From positions 1-64,000 of the forward strand of contig NZ_JACJSM010000009.1 in the NCBI RefSeq assembly GCF_014698145.1: 64,000 nt of DNA. The letters run 5' to 3'. Under the pieces are notes generated by a model. The model was not told the DNA's origin. It ran no database searches and worked only from the letters and a program-made list of their open reading frames with translations. Both the position numbers and the translations under genes were made by a program. Numbering within the stretch: the first letter of the stretch is position 1; the number at the start of each line of letters is the position of its first letter. Positions 45,430 through 53,499 of this stretch are shown in pieces. The DNA comes from Oscillatoria sp. FACHB-1406 (GTDB taxonomy: Bacteria > Cyanobacteriota > Cyanobacteriia > Cyanobacteriales > Spirulinaceae).

Positions 45430-46014
45430 TTAATCGGTCTTATTTCGAGCGATTTGATAGACTATCAAATCTAAAATTTCACCATTTTGTGTTTCGAGCT
45501 TCGATTCCTCAATCGGCTTTCCCCCTAAAGATTGAGGAATCTTAGCACTTGGGATATTTTGGCGATCGACGGGATAAATCATACAATCAAGATCGAGATG
45601 CTGCCAGCCCCAATCAACCAAGGTGCGAATCGCTTCCCGCCCGTAGTGGTGGCCGTGGGCGCTTTTTTTTAGCCAAATACCGAGTTCTGGCTTATCAATT
45701 TTACCTCTGCCATGCAAACCGCAACAGCCTAAAAATTCCTCAGTTTGCTTGGATAAGATAGCGAAGACTAAATTGTTACCAATCTCCATCCAGCGACGAG
45801 TTTCCGTAATAAAATGCTGGGTTTCAGAAATTTCTTGAGGCGGAGAAGGTGACATATACTTCGTCACTTCAGGGGTAAATTCCCGGAAAATATCGCTCGC
45901 GAACTGTTCGGAGATGGGGACTAATCTCAATCGTTCGCTTTCCAGGGTAAGCTCGAGAAAGTTTATCGGTTGAGCGTCAAGGAAAGTAAACGCTCTCATT
46001 TCATCGGTATCCAT
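45430..46014 (-). CDS. RimJ/RimL-type GNAT acetyltransferase
   Basis: 194 residues. The N-terminal ESERLRLVPISEQFASDIFREFTPEVTKYM is typical of ribosomal-protein-serine/alanine acetyltransferase relatives. Acetyl-CoA motifs are LGIWLKKSAHGHHYGREAIRTLVDWGWQHL and, later, the NxPSAKIPQSLGG segment, a modified NxxSxxVxxKLGF. Substrate unknown. Convergent with clpB, 7 bp between stop codons. Cytoplasmic. Confidence 0.85.
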   Translation of the reverse strand: MDTDEMRAFTFLDAQPINFLELTLESERLRLVPISEQFASDIFREFTPEVTKYMSPSPPQEISETQHFITETRRWMEIGNNLVFAILSKQTEEFLGCCGLHGRGKIDKPELGIWLKKSAHGHHYGREAIRTLVDWGWQHLDLDCMIYPVDRQNIPSAKIPQSLGGKPIEESKLETQNGEILDLIVYQIARNKTD

Positions 46015-46131
46015 GAGATGTCAAGCGCGATAAAGGTTAGGAGAAGTCTTCATACCATTATAAACAAAATAGATTTTGATGTAGCTTGACTCGATAAGTG
46101 CTATATTAATCGACCTAAATATTGTTACTTC

Positions 46132-46453
46132 ATGAAGGATACGACAAGCTAATTTAGAAGGGGCAACCTTTGAGGGAGCAAACTTAGCTCGGGCCGATTT
46201 TCATTGTGGTGCGGGAAGTTGTACTGACTTAGACAACACGAACTTTAAAAATGCCAATCTCGCGGGAGCCGATTTTCGCGCGGTTGGATTTACCGTTGTG
46301 GAAGAGATTGGCTTACCCAACGTTGATTTTACGGGGGCAGATTTGAGTGGGGCAAATTTTGAGGGGGCAAGCTTAAAGGGAGCTTTGCTGGATGGCGCTA
46401 AACTTTGCAAGACTACCTTGCCCGATGGAAAAATTTCAAACCGAAATTGCTAA
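46132..46453 (+). pseudogene. Pentapeptide-repeat protein, start frameshifted
   Basis: From 46139 an open stretch of 104 codons encodes A(N/D)LxG pentapeptides (RQANLEGATFEGANLARADF, then FKNANLAGADF, FTGADLSGANFEGASLKGALLDGAKL), ending PDGKISNRNC and stop. No ATG, GTG or TTG opens this frame near its beginning. The ATG at 46132 is one base out of frame, and deleting one G at 46137-46138 would join them as MKIRQANLEG. This suggests a recent 1-bp insertion or an unusual start. The repeats would form a quadrilateral beta-helix; function unknown. Confidence 0.7.
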
Positions 46454-46965
46454 TAGTTTTAAGCTTGCCGGTCTACTACCCGATGTCTCCGAACGTTATC
46501 CATTGTCCATTGTCGAATGGCACTGACTTAAGGCTGGTGGGCGCTGCCCACCCTACGAAATTATCTGTAGAGACGTTGTATACAACGTCTCTACAGGCGA
46601 TTTTTCAACTCTTATTTCAGTGCCATTCGTCCATTGTCCATTATCCATTACACGAAGTCCGCCTCAAAAAATCCCTACGAATGTTGGGTTTCCTTTCTCG
46701 AGCTAACTTATAAATTGAATGATAGGCGTAGTGCTATAAATCATAGCTGAACAACACTAGCTTAAGGCTGGTGGGGGCTACCCACCTACAATTTCTAGCT
46801 TGAATTATGTATGTAGTGCTATGAATTATAATCGATCGCACGCTGTTTTTAGGAAATAGAGGAGTCAGTCTTGTAGATAAACCCCAGACTTGACGCTCGG
46901 AGAACTCCGAAGCAGTCGAGTCAACGGTCTCTAACAGTAAGCTAACGCGATTTATTATAGACCTT
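46454..46965. other. Repeat-rich gap before higB
   Basis: Contains the family D element (46515-46628), TTGTCCA heptamers on both sides of it, and a second decayed GGTGGGGGCTACCCACC segment near 46768-46784 flanked by direct copies of GTAGTGCTAT(A/G)AAT (46729 and 46812). No gene. Confidence 0.6.
46515..46628. mobile_element. Family D miniature element, 114 bp
   Basis: GAATGGCACTGACTTAAGG ... TTATTTCAGTGCCATTC with hairpins GGTGGGCGCTGCCCACC and GTAGAGACGTTGTATACAACGTCTCTAC. Flanked by the 10-bp direct repeat GTCCATTGTC on both sides, though the target is itself a heptamer repeat, so the duplication here is weaker evidence than at 10965. Confidence 0.85.
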
Positions 46966-47268
46966 ATGCGAATTTTATCCTCCAGAATCCTCCGTAAATT
47001 CTGTAAATCTCATCCAGATGTTAAAAAGGCACTGAAAAATTGGTTTTACGAGGCTTCTCGTGCCAATTGGCGCAGTCCTGCCGATATCAAAGCCCATCGT
47101 TGCAGTGCTAGTATCCTTGCCAATAATGGTGTGGTCTTTAACATTCGAGGTAACAATTATCGGTTGATGGTTAAAGTTCACTATAAAAAGGGTCTTATCG
47201 TTATCAAGTTCATTGGCACTCATGCAGAGTATGACAAAGTTCCGATGAATGGCCTTTTATTAGCTTAA
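46966..47268 (+). CDS. higB: HigB-family mRNA interferase, orphan
   Basis: 100 residues matching HigB toxins along the whole length: MRILSSRILRKFCKSHPDVKKALKNWFYEA, WRSPADIKAHRCSASILANNGVVFNI, NNYRLMVKVHYKKGLIVIKFIGTHAEYDKV. These RelE-superfamily nucleases cut mRNA at the ribosome. HigA antitoxin genes usually follow directly; here an intrinsic terminator comes 23 nt after the stop and no HigA-like frame is seen. Either the antitoxin is lost and the toxin is inactive, or it is neutralised in trans. No internal damage is visible. Confidence 0.9.
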   Translation: MRILSSRILRKFCKSHPDVKKALKNWFYEASRANWRSPADIKAHRCSASILANNGVVFNIRGNNYRLMVKVHYKKGLIVIKFIGTHAEYDKVPMNGLLLA

Positions 47269-47290
47269 AAGGGATTGATAGCGTCAACTC

Positions 47291-47316
47291 GGGCGGGCAA
47301 TTACCCGCCTTTTTTT
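47291..47316 (+). terminator. Rho-independent terminator after higB
   Basis: Stem GGCGGG-CAATTA-CCCGCC followed by seven T, 23 nt past the higB stop. The closest match to a textbook intrinsic terminator on this strand in the window. Confidence 0.9.
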
Positions 47317-47323
47317 CAGGAAA

Positions 47324-47625
47324 TTGCGAAATAATGCTTGTAGTTACATTGAAACTCGGTCGCACCAGGACTTCCTAGCGCGAGTCGAACCAACAGTTTT
47401 TGAAAGCAGTTTTAATAGGGTGAGTTTAAGGCGGCGGAATGCGATCGACAGTTTAGCGATCGCGGCGATTGGGGTTTATCAGCGCCATCTCTCCCCCCGT
47501 AAGGGTTTCGCTTGTGCGTATCGCGTTCTCCACAACCGCGATTCTTGTTCTTAAAATTTAAGTGATTTTTGATGACCTTCGTGCTTCTCAAACAATTAAG
47601 CGCGCTAAAAGCAAATTTTTGACTC
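47324..47625 (+). pseudogene. YidD-like protein remnant
   Basis: The frame starting with TTG at 47324 encodes AIGVYQRHLSPRKGFACAYRVLH followed by SCS and a stop at 47554. This is the central signature of long cyanobacterial YidD-like proteins (GYQ(R/K)xxSPxKGFxCAxRVLxxxxSCS). In intact proteins about 40 more residues follow. Another frame downstream (47562-47625) gives DDLRASQTIKRAKSKF, which resembles that missing tail, so a frameshift and decay are likely. YidD assists YidC-dependent membrane insertion. Confidence 0.5.
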
Positions 47626-47722
47626 TGGTACTGTTTGAGGAGGGTCGATCGCCGCTGGGAGAAGGGTTTTCTCAGTCTTCAGGAGTACGTGATAATACTT
47701 AATTTAATGTAACCTATCCGGA

Positions 47723-50700
47723 TTGTCGGAGGAGATCGCGAAGGATAGAGAGGTAGCGAGTCTCCATAAGCGCATGACGACTGACGAAACCACGATTCAA
47801 GACTTCCTGGGGCATCTTCCACCGTTCGATCGCCTTCCAGACCAAGCCCGCACTAAAGTTGCCAAACAACTGCAATTGCGAACCTATTCAATGGGAGAAG
47901 AGATTTTAGTCGGAACGGCTTTACCGACTGAAGTTTTGATTATTTATCAAGGTTACGCGCGCCTTTTAGGGTACGACTCTAAAACGCGAATGCCGATCGC
48001 GCTAAAGCTGCTGCAAACCGGATCGATGCTGGGTTGGACGAGTTTGCTGCGCGGTGTCGCGACAGAAACCGCGATCGCGTCTACGGATGTAGCAGCGTTA
48101 ACTTTGCCCGCATCAACCTTTCTCAAACTCCTCTCCAAACATAGCGCGATCGCGCAGTATTTCGACCAGCACGCCTCGGAAAGCGAAGTTTTTGAGTTAT
48201 TCGGTCAATATCTTCAAGGACAAGCCAAAAAGATTCCGAACGCGCTCGATCTCGTCCAGCAAGCTTGTCCGGATGCCGTTATTTGCAACTTTCCCGCCGG
48301 TCAAACTGTTTTACGCAATCAACTCGATGCGAACTATCTCTGGTTTGTAAGTTGCGGCGAAGTGGTGGCACTGTCGGAATCGGGCGCAACGCCTGCGGTT
48401 TACTTACCCCTGGATAAGAGCGATTTTCGCATTATCGGCGATCGCCCTGCCCGGTTGTTAGGAATTCTTAAATCGACCTCCTTAGAAGAAGCGGGTATCA
48501 TTCAAACTTTAAAACCCGAAATTAAAAAAGAGCAAGAAGAATCGGGAATTGAAAATGAAAAAACCGAGTCTGAAAATAACCGCGAAGAAGAGGAAACTAG
48601 CGTTCAAAGCTTAGAATTTAACCTTCCACGGGAAGGAGAACGCGAACAGAGAAGAGAAAGACGCACTGAAGGAGAAAGAACGAGTTCGGTTGGTAAACCC
48701 TCCAATTCAAAAACGAATTATCCGTTTGTTCGAGGGCGACGGGGCGCGATCGATATCTCGATTGCTTGCTTGACAATGGTGAGTCAATATTTCGGCGTAC
48801 CGCTGCGACGAGAGGTGATGCAGCGAGTTTTAAGCGATCGCTTGCAAGGACGCGATCGCCCTTCTTTAGCGGTTTGCGGTGCTGTTATCGAATTAATGGG
48901 GCTGCACGCCCAACTGATGAACGTTCCCGCACGTGCAGCGGCGCGCATTCAAGCCCCCGCTCTTATCGGTTGGAAAGATAGCATCGCCGTTCTTTGGGAA
49001 GCGAGCGATCGCGGTTTTATCCTCAGCGATCCTAAAGAAGGCGTTCTTACTTATACCCCCGAAGAATTCGCCCAACACTGGAATAAAACGACCCGCGTTC
49101 TCCTCATTCAAGCGGGAAAAGAAACGCCCCGACAGCGCTTTGGCTGGCAATGGTTTTTGCCCTCCCTACACCGATACCGTAAAGTCTTACTTCTCGTTTT
49201 AGTTTCCTCTTTTTTCGTTCAACTCGCAACCCTCGCTAATCCCCTCATCGTTCAACTCATTATCGACCAAGTTATCGTTAAAGGAAGCTTTGAAACGCTC
49301 AACACTTTAGGGCTATTTCTCCTTATCGTCGCCATTTTTGAAGCATTACTGGGAAGCTTGCGAACTTATCTCTTTGTCGATACGACTAATCGCATCGATC
49401 TTACCCTCGGTACGCGCATCATCGACCACTTATTGCGCCTGCCCCTTCCCTACTTTGAAAAGCGTCCTGTCGGCGAACTTTCCAGCCGCATTAACGAGCT
49501 TGAAAATATTCGCTCCTTCCTCACGGGAACGGCATTAACCGCAGTCTTAGATGTAATCTTTTCTGCCATTTACATTGTGGTGATGATTATCTATAGCTGG
49601 CAACTGACCATTGCTGGCTTAGCCACCGTTCCCCTCTTTATTCTGCTGACTTGGTTTTTCTCGCCCGTGATTCGCCAACAACTGCGCGCTAAAGCCGAAC
49701 AAAACGCTCAAACGCAATCCTACTTAGTGGAAGTGCTATCGGGAATTCAAACCGTTAAGGCGCAGAACATTGAAGCGCGATCGCGTTCTTCTTGGCAAAG
49801 TCGTTACGCGCGTTATGTCAGTTCCGGATTTAAAACCGTTATTTCTTCTACGACGGCTAATTCTATCAGCAACTTCCTGAACAAAGTTTCCGGTTTATTG
49901 GTGCTGTGGTTTGGCGCTTCTCTCGTTCTGAAAGGAGATTTAACTCTCGGTCAATTGATTGCTTTTCGCATCATCGCCGGTTATGTCACCGGACCGATTT
50001 TACGGCTCGGTCAACTTTGGCAAAACTTACAAGAAACGAGCTTATCTCTTGAACGTATTGCTGACATTATCGACCACAATCGCGAATCAGAAAAAGACCG
50101 TACTAATATCCCGATGCCGAATATTCAGGGAGCCGTAACTTACGAAAATGTTGCCTTCCGTTTCCGCAGCGGCGAGCGCCTGCAACTCGATAATGTCAAC
50201 TTAGAAATTCCCGCCGGTCAATTTGTTGGAGTTGTCGGTCAAAGCGGCGCGGGAAAAAGCACTCTGACTAAGCTATTAGTCCGATTATACGACCCTGAAG
50301 GCGGGCGAATTTTAATCGACGATTACGATATCAGTAAAGTCGAACTTTACTCGCTCCGCCAGCAAATTGGAGTCGTTCCCCAAGAAACATTGCTATTCGA
50401 CGGAACGGTAGAAGAAAATATTGCCCTCACCAATCCCGACGCGACAACTGATGACATTATTCAAGCCGCAAAAATCGCCGTCGCTCACGAATTTATCATG
50501 AATCTTCCCAATGGTTATAACACGCGGGTTGGCGAAAGAGGTTCTGCCCTTTCTGGCGGACAAAGACAGCGAATTGCGATCGCGCGCACAATTCTTCAAT
50601 ACCCTCGAATGTTAATCTTAGATGAGGCAACCAGTGCATTAGACTACCAAACCGAACGTCAAGTTTGTGACAATCTAGCCCGCACATTTTCCGATATGAC

Positions 50701-50863
50701 AGTCTTCTTTATTACCCACCGTTTAGGAACCGTGAGAAATGCCGACCGCATTCTTGTTATGGATAAGGGACGAGTAGCAGAATCCGGCAATCACGACGAA
50801 CTAATGATGATGAAAGGACGCTATTTCGTTTTATCCCAACATCAGGAATTCGTACTGGGATAG
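47723..50863 (+). CDS. Type I secretion ABC exporter (HlyB-like) with cNMP-like N-terminus
   Basis: 1046 residues, start TTG at 47723 or ATG at 47774. A cyclic-nucleotide-binding-like fold at about 28-180 lacks the usual Glu and Arg of the phosphate cassette (GWTSLLRGVATETAIA), so ligand binding is doubtful. A second partial copy lies around 185-250 and a charged linker at 262-330. The peptidase-C39-like domain (335-465) has I345 where the catalytic Cys is expected and no His, like the substrate-docking domain of HlyB. Then come six TM helices (485-760) and an ABC domain with GQSGAGKST (839-847) and LSGGQRQRIAIART. It should export unprocessed cargo; the adaptor and two beta-helix proteins follow on the same strand. 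Confidence 0.93.
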   Translation: MSEEIAKDREVASLHKRMTTDETTIQDFLGHLPPFDRLPDQARTKVAKQLQLRTYSMGEEILVGTALPTEVLIIYQGYARLLGYDSKTRMPIALKLLQTGSMLGWTSLLRGVATETAIASTDVAALTLPASTFLKLLSKHSAIAQYFDQHASESEVFELFGQYLQGQAKKIPNALDLVQQACPDAVICNFPAGQTVLRNQLDANYLWFVSCGEVVALSESGATPAVYLPLDKSDFRIIGDRPARLLGILKSTSLEEAGIIQTLKPEIKKEQEESGIENEKTESENNREEEETSVQSLEFNLPREGEREQRRERRTEGERTSSVGKPSNSKTNYPFVRGRRGAIDISIACLTMVSQYFGVPLRREVMQRVLSDRLQGRDRPSLAVCGAVIELMGLHAQLMNVPARAAARIQAPALIGWKDSIAVLWEASDRGFILSDPKEGVLTYTPEEFAQHWNKTTRVLLIQAGKETPRQRFGWQWFLPSLHRYRKVLLLVLVSSFFVQLATLANPLIVQLIIDQVIVKGSFETLNTLGLFLLIVAIFEALLGSLRTYLFVDTTNRIDLTLGTRIIDHLLRLPLPYFEKRPVGELSSRINELENIRSFLTGTALTAVLDVIFSAIYIVVMIIYSWQLTIAGLATVPLFILLTWFFSPVIRQQLRAKAEQNAQTQSYLVEVLSGIQTVKAQNIEARSRSSWQSRYARYVSSGFKTVISSTTANSISNFLNKVSGLLVLWFGASLVLKGDLTLGQLIAFRIIAGYVTGPILRLGQLWQNLQETSLSLERIADIIDHNRESEKDRTNIPMPNIQGAVTYENVAFRFRSGERLQLDNVNLEIPAGQFVGVVGQSGAGKSTLTKLLVRLYDPEGGRILIDDYDISKVELYSLRQQIGVVPQETLLFDGTVEENIALTNPDATTDDIIQAAKIAVAHEFIMNLPNGYNTRVGERGSALSGGQRQRIAIARTILQYPRMLILDEATSALDYQTERQVCDNLARTFSDMTVFFITHRLGTVRNADRILVMDKGRVAESGNHDELMMMKGRYFVLSQHQEFVLG

Positions 50864-50869
50864 TTTTAA

Positions 50870-51098
50870 TTGACAATGGATAACGAAAGAGTTGTTTTAA
50901 GTTAATTATTTTGTCTGAGTTTGAATTTTGAGTGTGTTTACTTTTCATTGTCAAACTGCACTTTTTGAGTTATCTATCGTCAATCGCCAAACTGATTTAT
51001 CCACCTCTTCGTTATCCATTATCAATTCCCCTATCTTCGTTATCCATTGTCAATTATCAATTAAAACTATCCATTATTCATTATTCATTATCTATTAA
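50870..51098. repeat. Heptamer-containing gap between exporter and adaptor genes
   Basis: TTGACAATGGATAACG at the start and repeated TTATCCATTGTCAAT units at 51007-51098. No gene; the ABC and adaptor genes may still be co-transcribed. Confidence 0.65.
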
Positions 51099-51101
51099 CC
51101 T

Positions 51102-53414
51102 ATGCTAGCCCTACTCGCCTGCACGAACTGTTTAGAAACTCCTGCCGTACCTGTTGCTGCACCCGCAGAACGCGATCGCGGTAGCGAACAACAAACTTCA
51201 GTCAAACATCGCCCAACAGACGCTCGCAACCCCAGCGGAATCGGCAGCCCGGAAACGATCGCGACTCCGCCGGAAACAAGCCAGAAAGCTAAGGCAAAGC
51301 TACCCCAAGCAGCGGACAATTTGCAAGAAGTTTCTACGCAGTCCGCTCGCTCGAAACTCGCACTCGGCAGCGTTGGCGCTCCCGTACTGCAATTACAATC
51401 AAAATTGCAAAAACTTGGTTATTATTCGGGGGATTTAGACAGTCGCTACGGCGAAAAAACGCGATCGGCGGTTGAAGCGTTTCAAAAAGCACAAGGCTTG
51501 CCGCAAGATGGCGTGGTTGGGGCGAAAACTTGGCTGCGTTTGTCTGGCGGTAAAACGCCTACTACAGCGACTCCTTTTAATTCGCAAGCTTTTGTTAAAA
51601 GTCAAGCCGCAACACCTACTAATCCGCCTAAAGCGATCGCGAAATCGAAAATTACGACGGCATCTTTATTCGGCTTGCTCGTCTTCTTTTCGGCGGGATT
51701 GGGCGTAGTCGCGGTGATGCGGAAGTATGGAACCGTGGCGCAGCTTCAAACGGCGCTGGCGGGCGATTTCCCCTATCCGGTGGAACGACGGGGTAACGGT
51801 TTGTTCGACGAACCGGAGGAAATCGAGGAATTCGAGCAACCCGTGATGCTGCAACAGTCTCCGGTGCTGCCAAACGCGATCGCTTGGACGCTAATTGGCT
51901 TAGCACTGTTCGGGCTAACCTGGGCTTCTGTCGCCAAAATCGAACAGGTGGTTCCGGCGCGGGGACAACTCAAGCCTCAAGGAGCCGTCAAAGAAATCCA
52001 AGCACCAACTAGCGGTGTTGTCAAGCAAGTTTTTGTTAAAGACGGGCAGCACGTCAAAGCGGGCGATTTGTTGGTGAGTTTCGATCCCACCGCACCCAAG
52101 GCGGAGTCGGAATCATTACGAAAAGTTCGCGCCTCCTTAGTTGCGGAAAACGAGTTCTACCGTCGGATTTTGGCTTCTTCGAGTCCCATTCAGGTGCGCC
52201 CGACGGATATTGCGCTTGCGCCGGAAGTGCTGTCCCTGGCGAAAAATCGCGCCGCGCTGCTCGCGGAAAATCAATTGTTGCGATCGCGCCTCAATGGGGG
52301 TAACGGCGCGGGGGCGGATGCAGACGAACGCTCTCGCCTCGCCGTTGCCAATGCCGAATTTCAGGCGCGCCAGCAATCAGCAGCCCTCGCTGTGGCACAG
52401 TTAGAGCAAGAATTAAGTAAAAACCAAGCCCAGCTTGCCGATTCTCGCACGCGCTTAGCGACCGATGAAGGCGTGTTGCAAAATATTGCCGCCCGCAATC
52501 GTTTAGCCGTTGCCAACGCGCAAAAAAGCCTGGAGATCGATAAGACGATTTTGGGGCGCATCGAACCCTTAGTCGAAGAAGGTGCGATCGCGCGCGTTCA
52601 ATACGATCGCCAACTCCAAGAAGTCACGCAGCGTTCCAGCACTTTACTCAATGAAAGCAGTCAGGGGCAAATTCAGTACAATCGCCAACTCCAAGAAGTA
52701 CAAACGCGCAAAGCAGAAATCGCGCAACTTCAAGCCGAACAAAAACGTCTTCGTTTTAATATCGCTCAAAGTCAGGCTGAAGCCATTGATAAGACTTCTA
52801 CCATCCAAAAAGATATTTTGGATACCATTTCTGCTAACAAACAAAAATTAGCAGACCTGGACAGTCAAATGAACAAAACGATTCTGGAAAATCAAAAAAG
52901 TTTAGCAGAAATTGATAGCAAAATAAGTCAAACTGAGTTATCATTGAAATACCAGGATTTGCGAGCGCCAGTCGATGGTACCATCTTCGATCTTCAATCC
53001 AGGGATGCCGGTTTTGTAGCTGACACGAGCAAAACTTTAGTCAAGATTGTTCCCGATGATAGTTTAGTTGCAGAAGTCTTTATCACCAATAAAGACATTG
53101 GATTTGTTCGCGAAAATATGAAAGCTGATGTCCGCATCGAATCTTTCCCTTACAGCGAATACGGACAGATTAGCGGCAAAGTAATTTCCGTGGGTTCCGA
53201 TGCACTACCGCCGGACAATACTCATCAAACTTATCGATTTCCAGCCAAGATTAAATTAGACGAACAAGCGCTCGATGTAAACCGCCGCAAAGTTTCCCTG
53301 CAATCGGGAATGGCAGTCGATGTCAACATCAAGATTCGCGAAGATCGGCGAGTGATTAGTTTATTGACAGACCTGTTTACTAAAAATATCGAAAGCTTGG
53401 AAAACATTAAGTAA
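51102..53414 (+). CDS. HlyD-family adaptor with N-terminal peptidoglycan-binding domain
   Basis: 770 residues. An N-terminal export-like segment is followed by a peptidoglycan-binding type 1 domain at 88-148 (SVGAPVLQLQSKLQKLGYYSGDLDSRYGEKTRSAVEAFQ). Then TM1 at about 187-205, a cytoplasmic loop, and TM2 at about 258-277. After these come the HlyD barrel (ARGQLKPQGAVKEIQAPTSGVVKQVFVKDGQHVKAGDLL, about 286-330), long coiled coils (about 335-655) and a C-terminal barrel (DLRAPVDGTIFDLQ...). The two membrane segments place both the peptidoglycan domain and the adaptor outside the inner membrane. It bridges the ABC exporter to an outer-membrane TolC-type pore, which is not encoded here. The extra domain is unusual for HlyD proteins. 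Confidence 0.92.
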   Translation: MLALLACTNCLETPAVPVAAPAERDRGSEQQTSVKHRPTDARNPSGIGSPETIATPPETSQKAKAKLPQAADNLQEVSTQSARSKLALGSVGAPVLQLQSKLQKLGYYSGDLDSRYGEKTRSAVEAFQKAQGLPQDGVVGAKTWLRLSGGKTPTTATPFNSQAFVKSQAATPTNPPKAIAKSKITTASLFGLLVFFSAGLGVVAVMRKYGTVAQLQTALAGDFPYPVERRGNGLFDEPEEIEEFEQPVMLQQSPVLPNAIAWTLIGLALFGLTWASVAKIEQVVPARGQLKPQGAVKEIQAPTSGVVKQVFVKDGQHVKAGDLLVSFDPTAPKAESESLRKVRASLVAENEFYRRILASSSPIQVRPTDIALAPEVLSLAKNRAALLAENQLLRSRLNGGNGAGADADERSRLAVANAEFQARQQSAALAVAQLEQELSKNQAQLADSRTRLATDEGVLQNIAARNRLAVANAQKSLEIDKTILGRIEPLVEEGAIARVQYDRQLQEVTQRSSTLLNESSQGQIQYNRQLQEVQTRKAEIAQLQAEQKRLRFNIAQSQAEAIDKTSTIQKDILDTISANKQKLADLDSQMNKTILENQKSLAEIDSKISQTELSLKYQDLRAPVDGTIFDLQSRDAGFVADTSKTLVKIVPDDSLVAEVFITNKDIGFVRENMKADVRIESFPYSEYGQISGKVISVGSDALPPDNTHQTYRFPAKIKLDEQALDVNRRKVSLQSGMAVDVNIKIREDRRVISLLTDLFTKNIESLENIK

Positions 53415-53499
53415 TTAACAGTGACTTGCTCGTTGTTAATTGCTTCCGATAACGGTTCGCTATTTGCCTTTGTTCACCTTTCACTGTTCGCTAAATATT

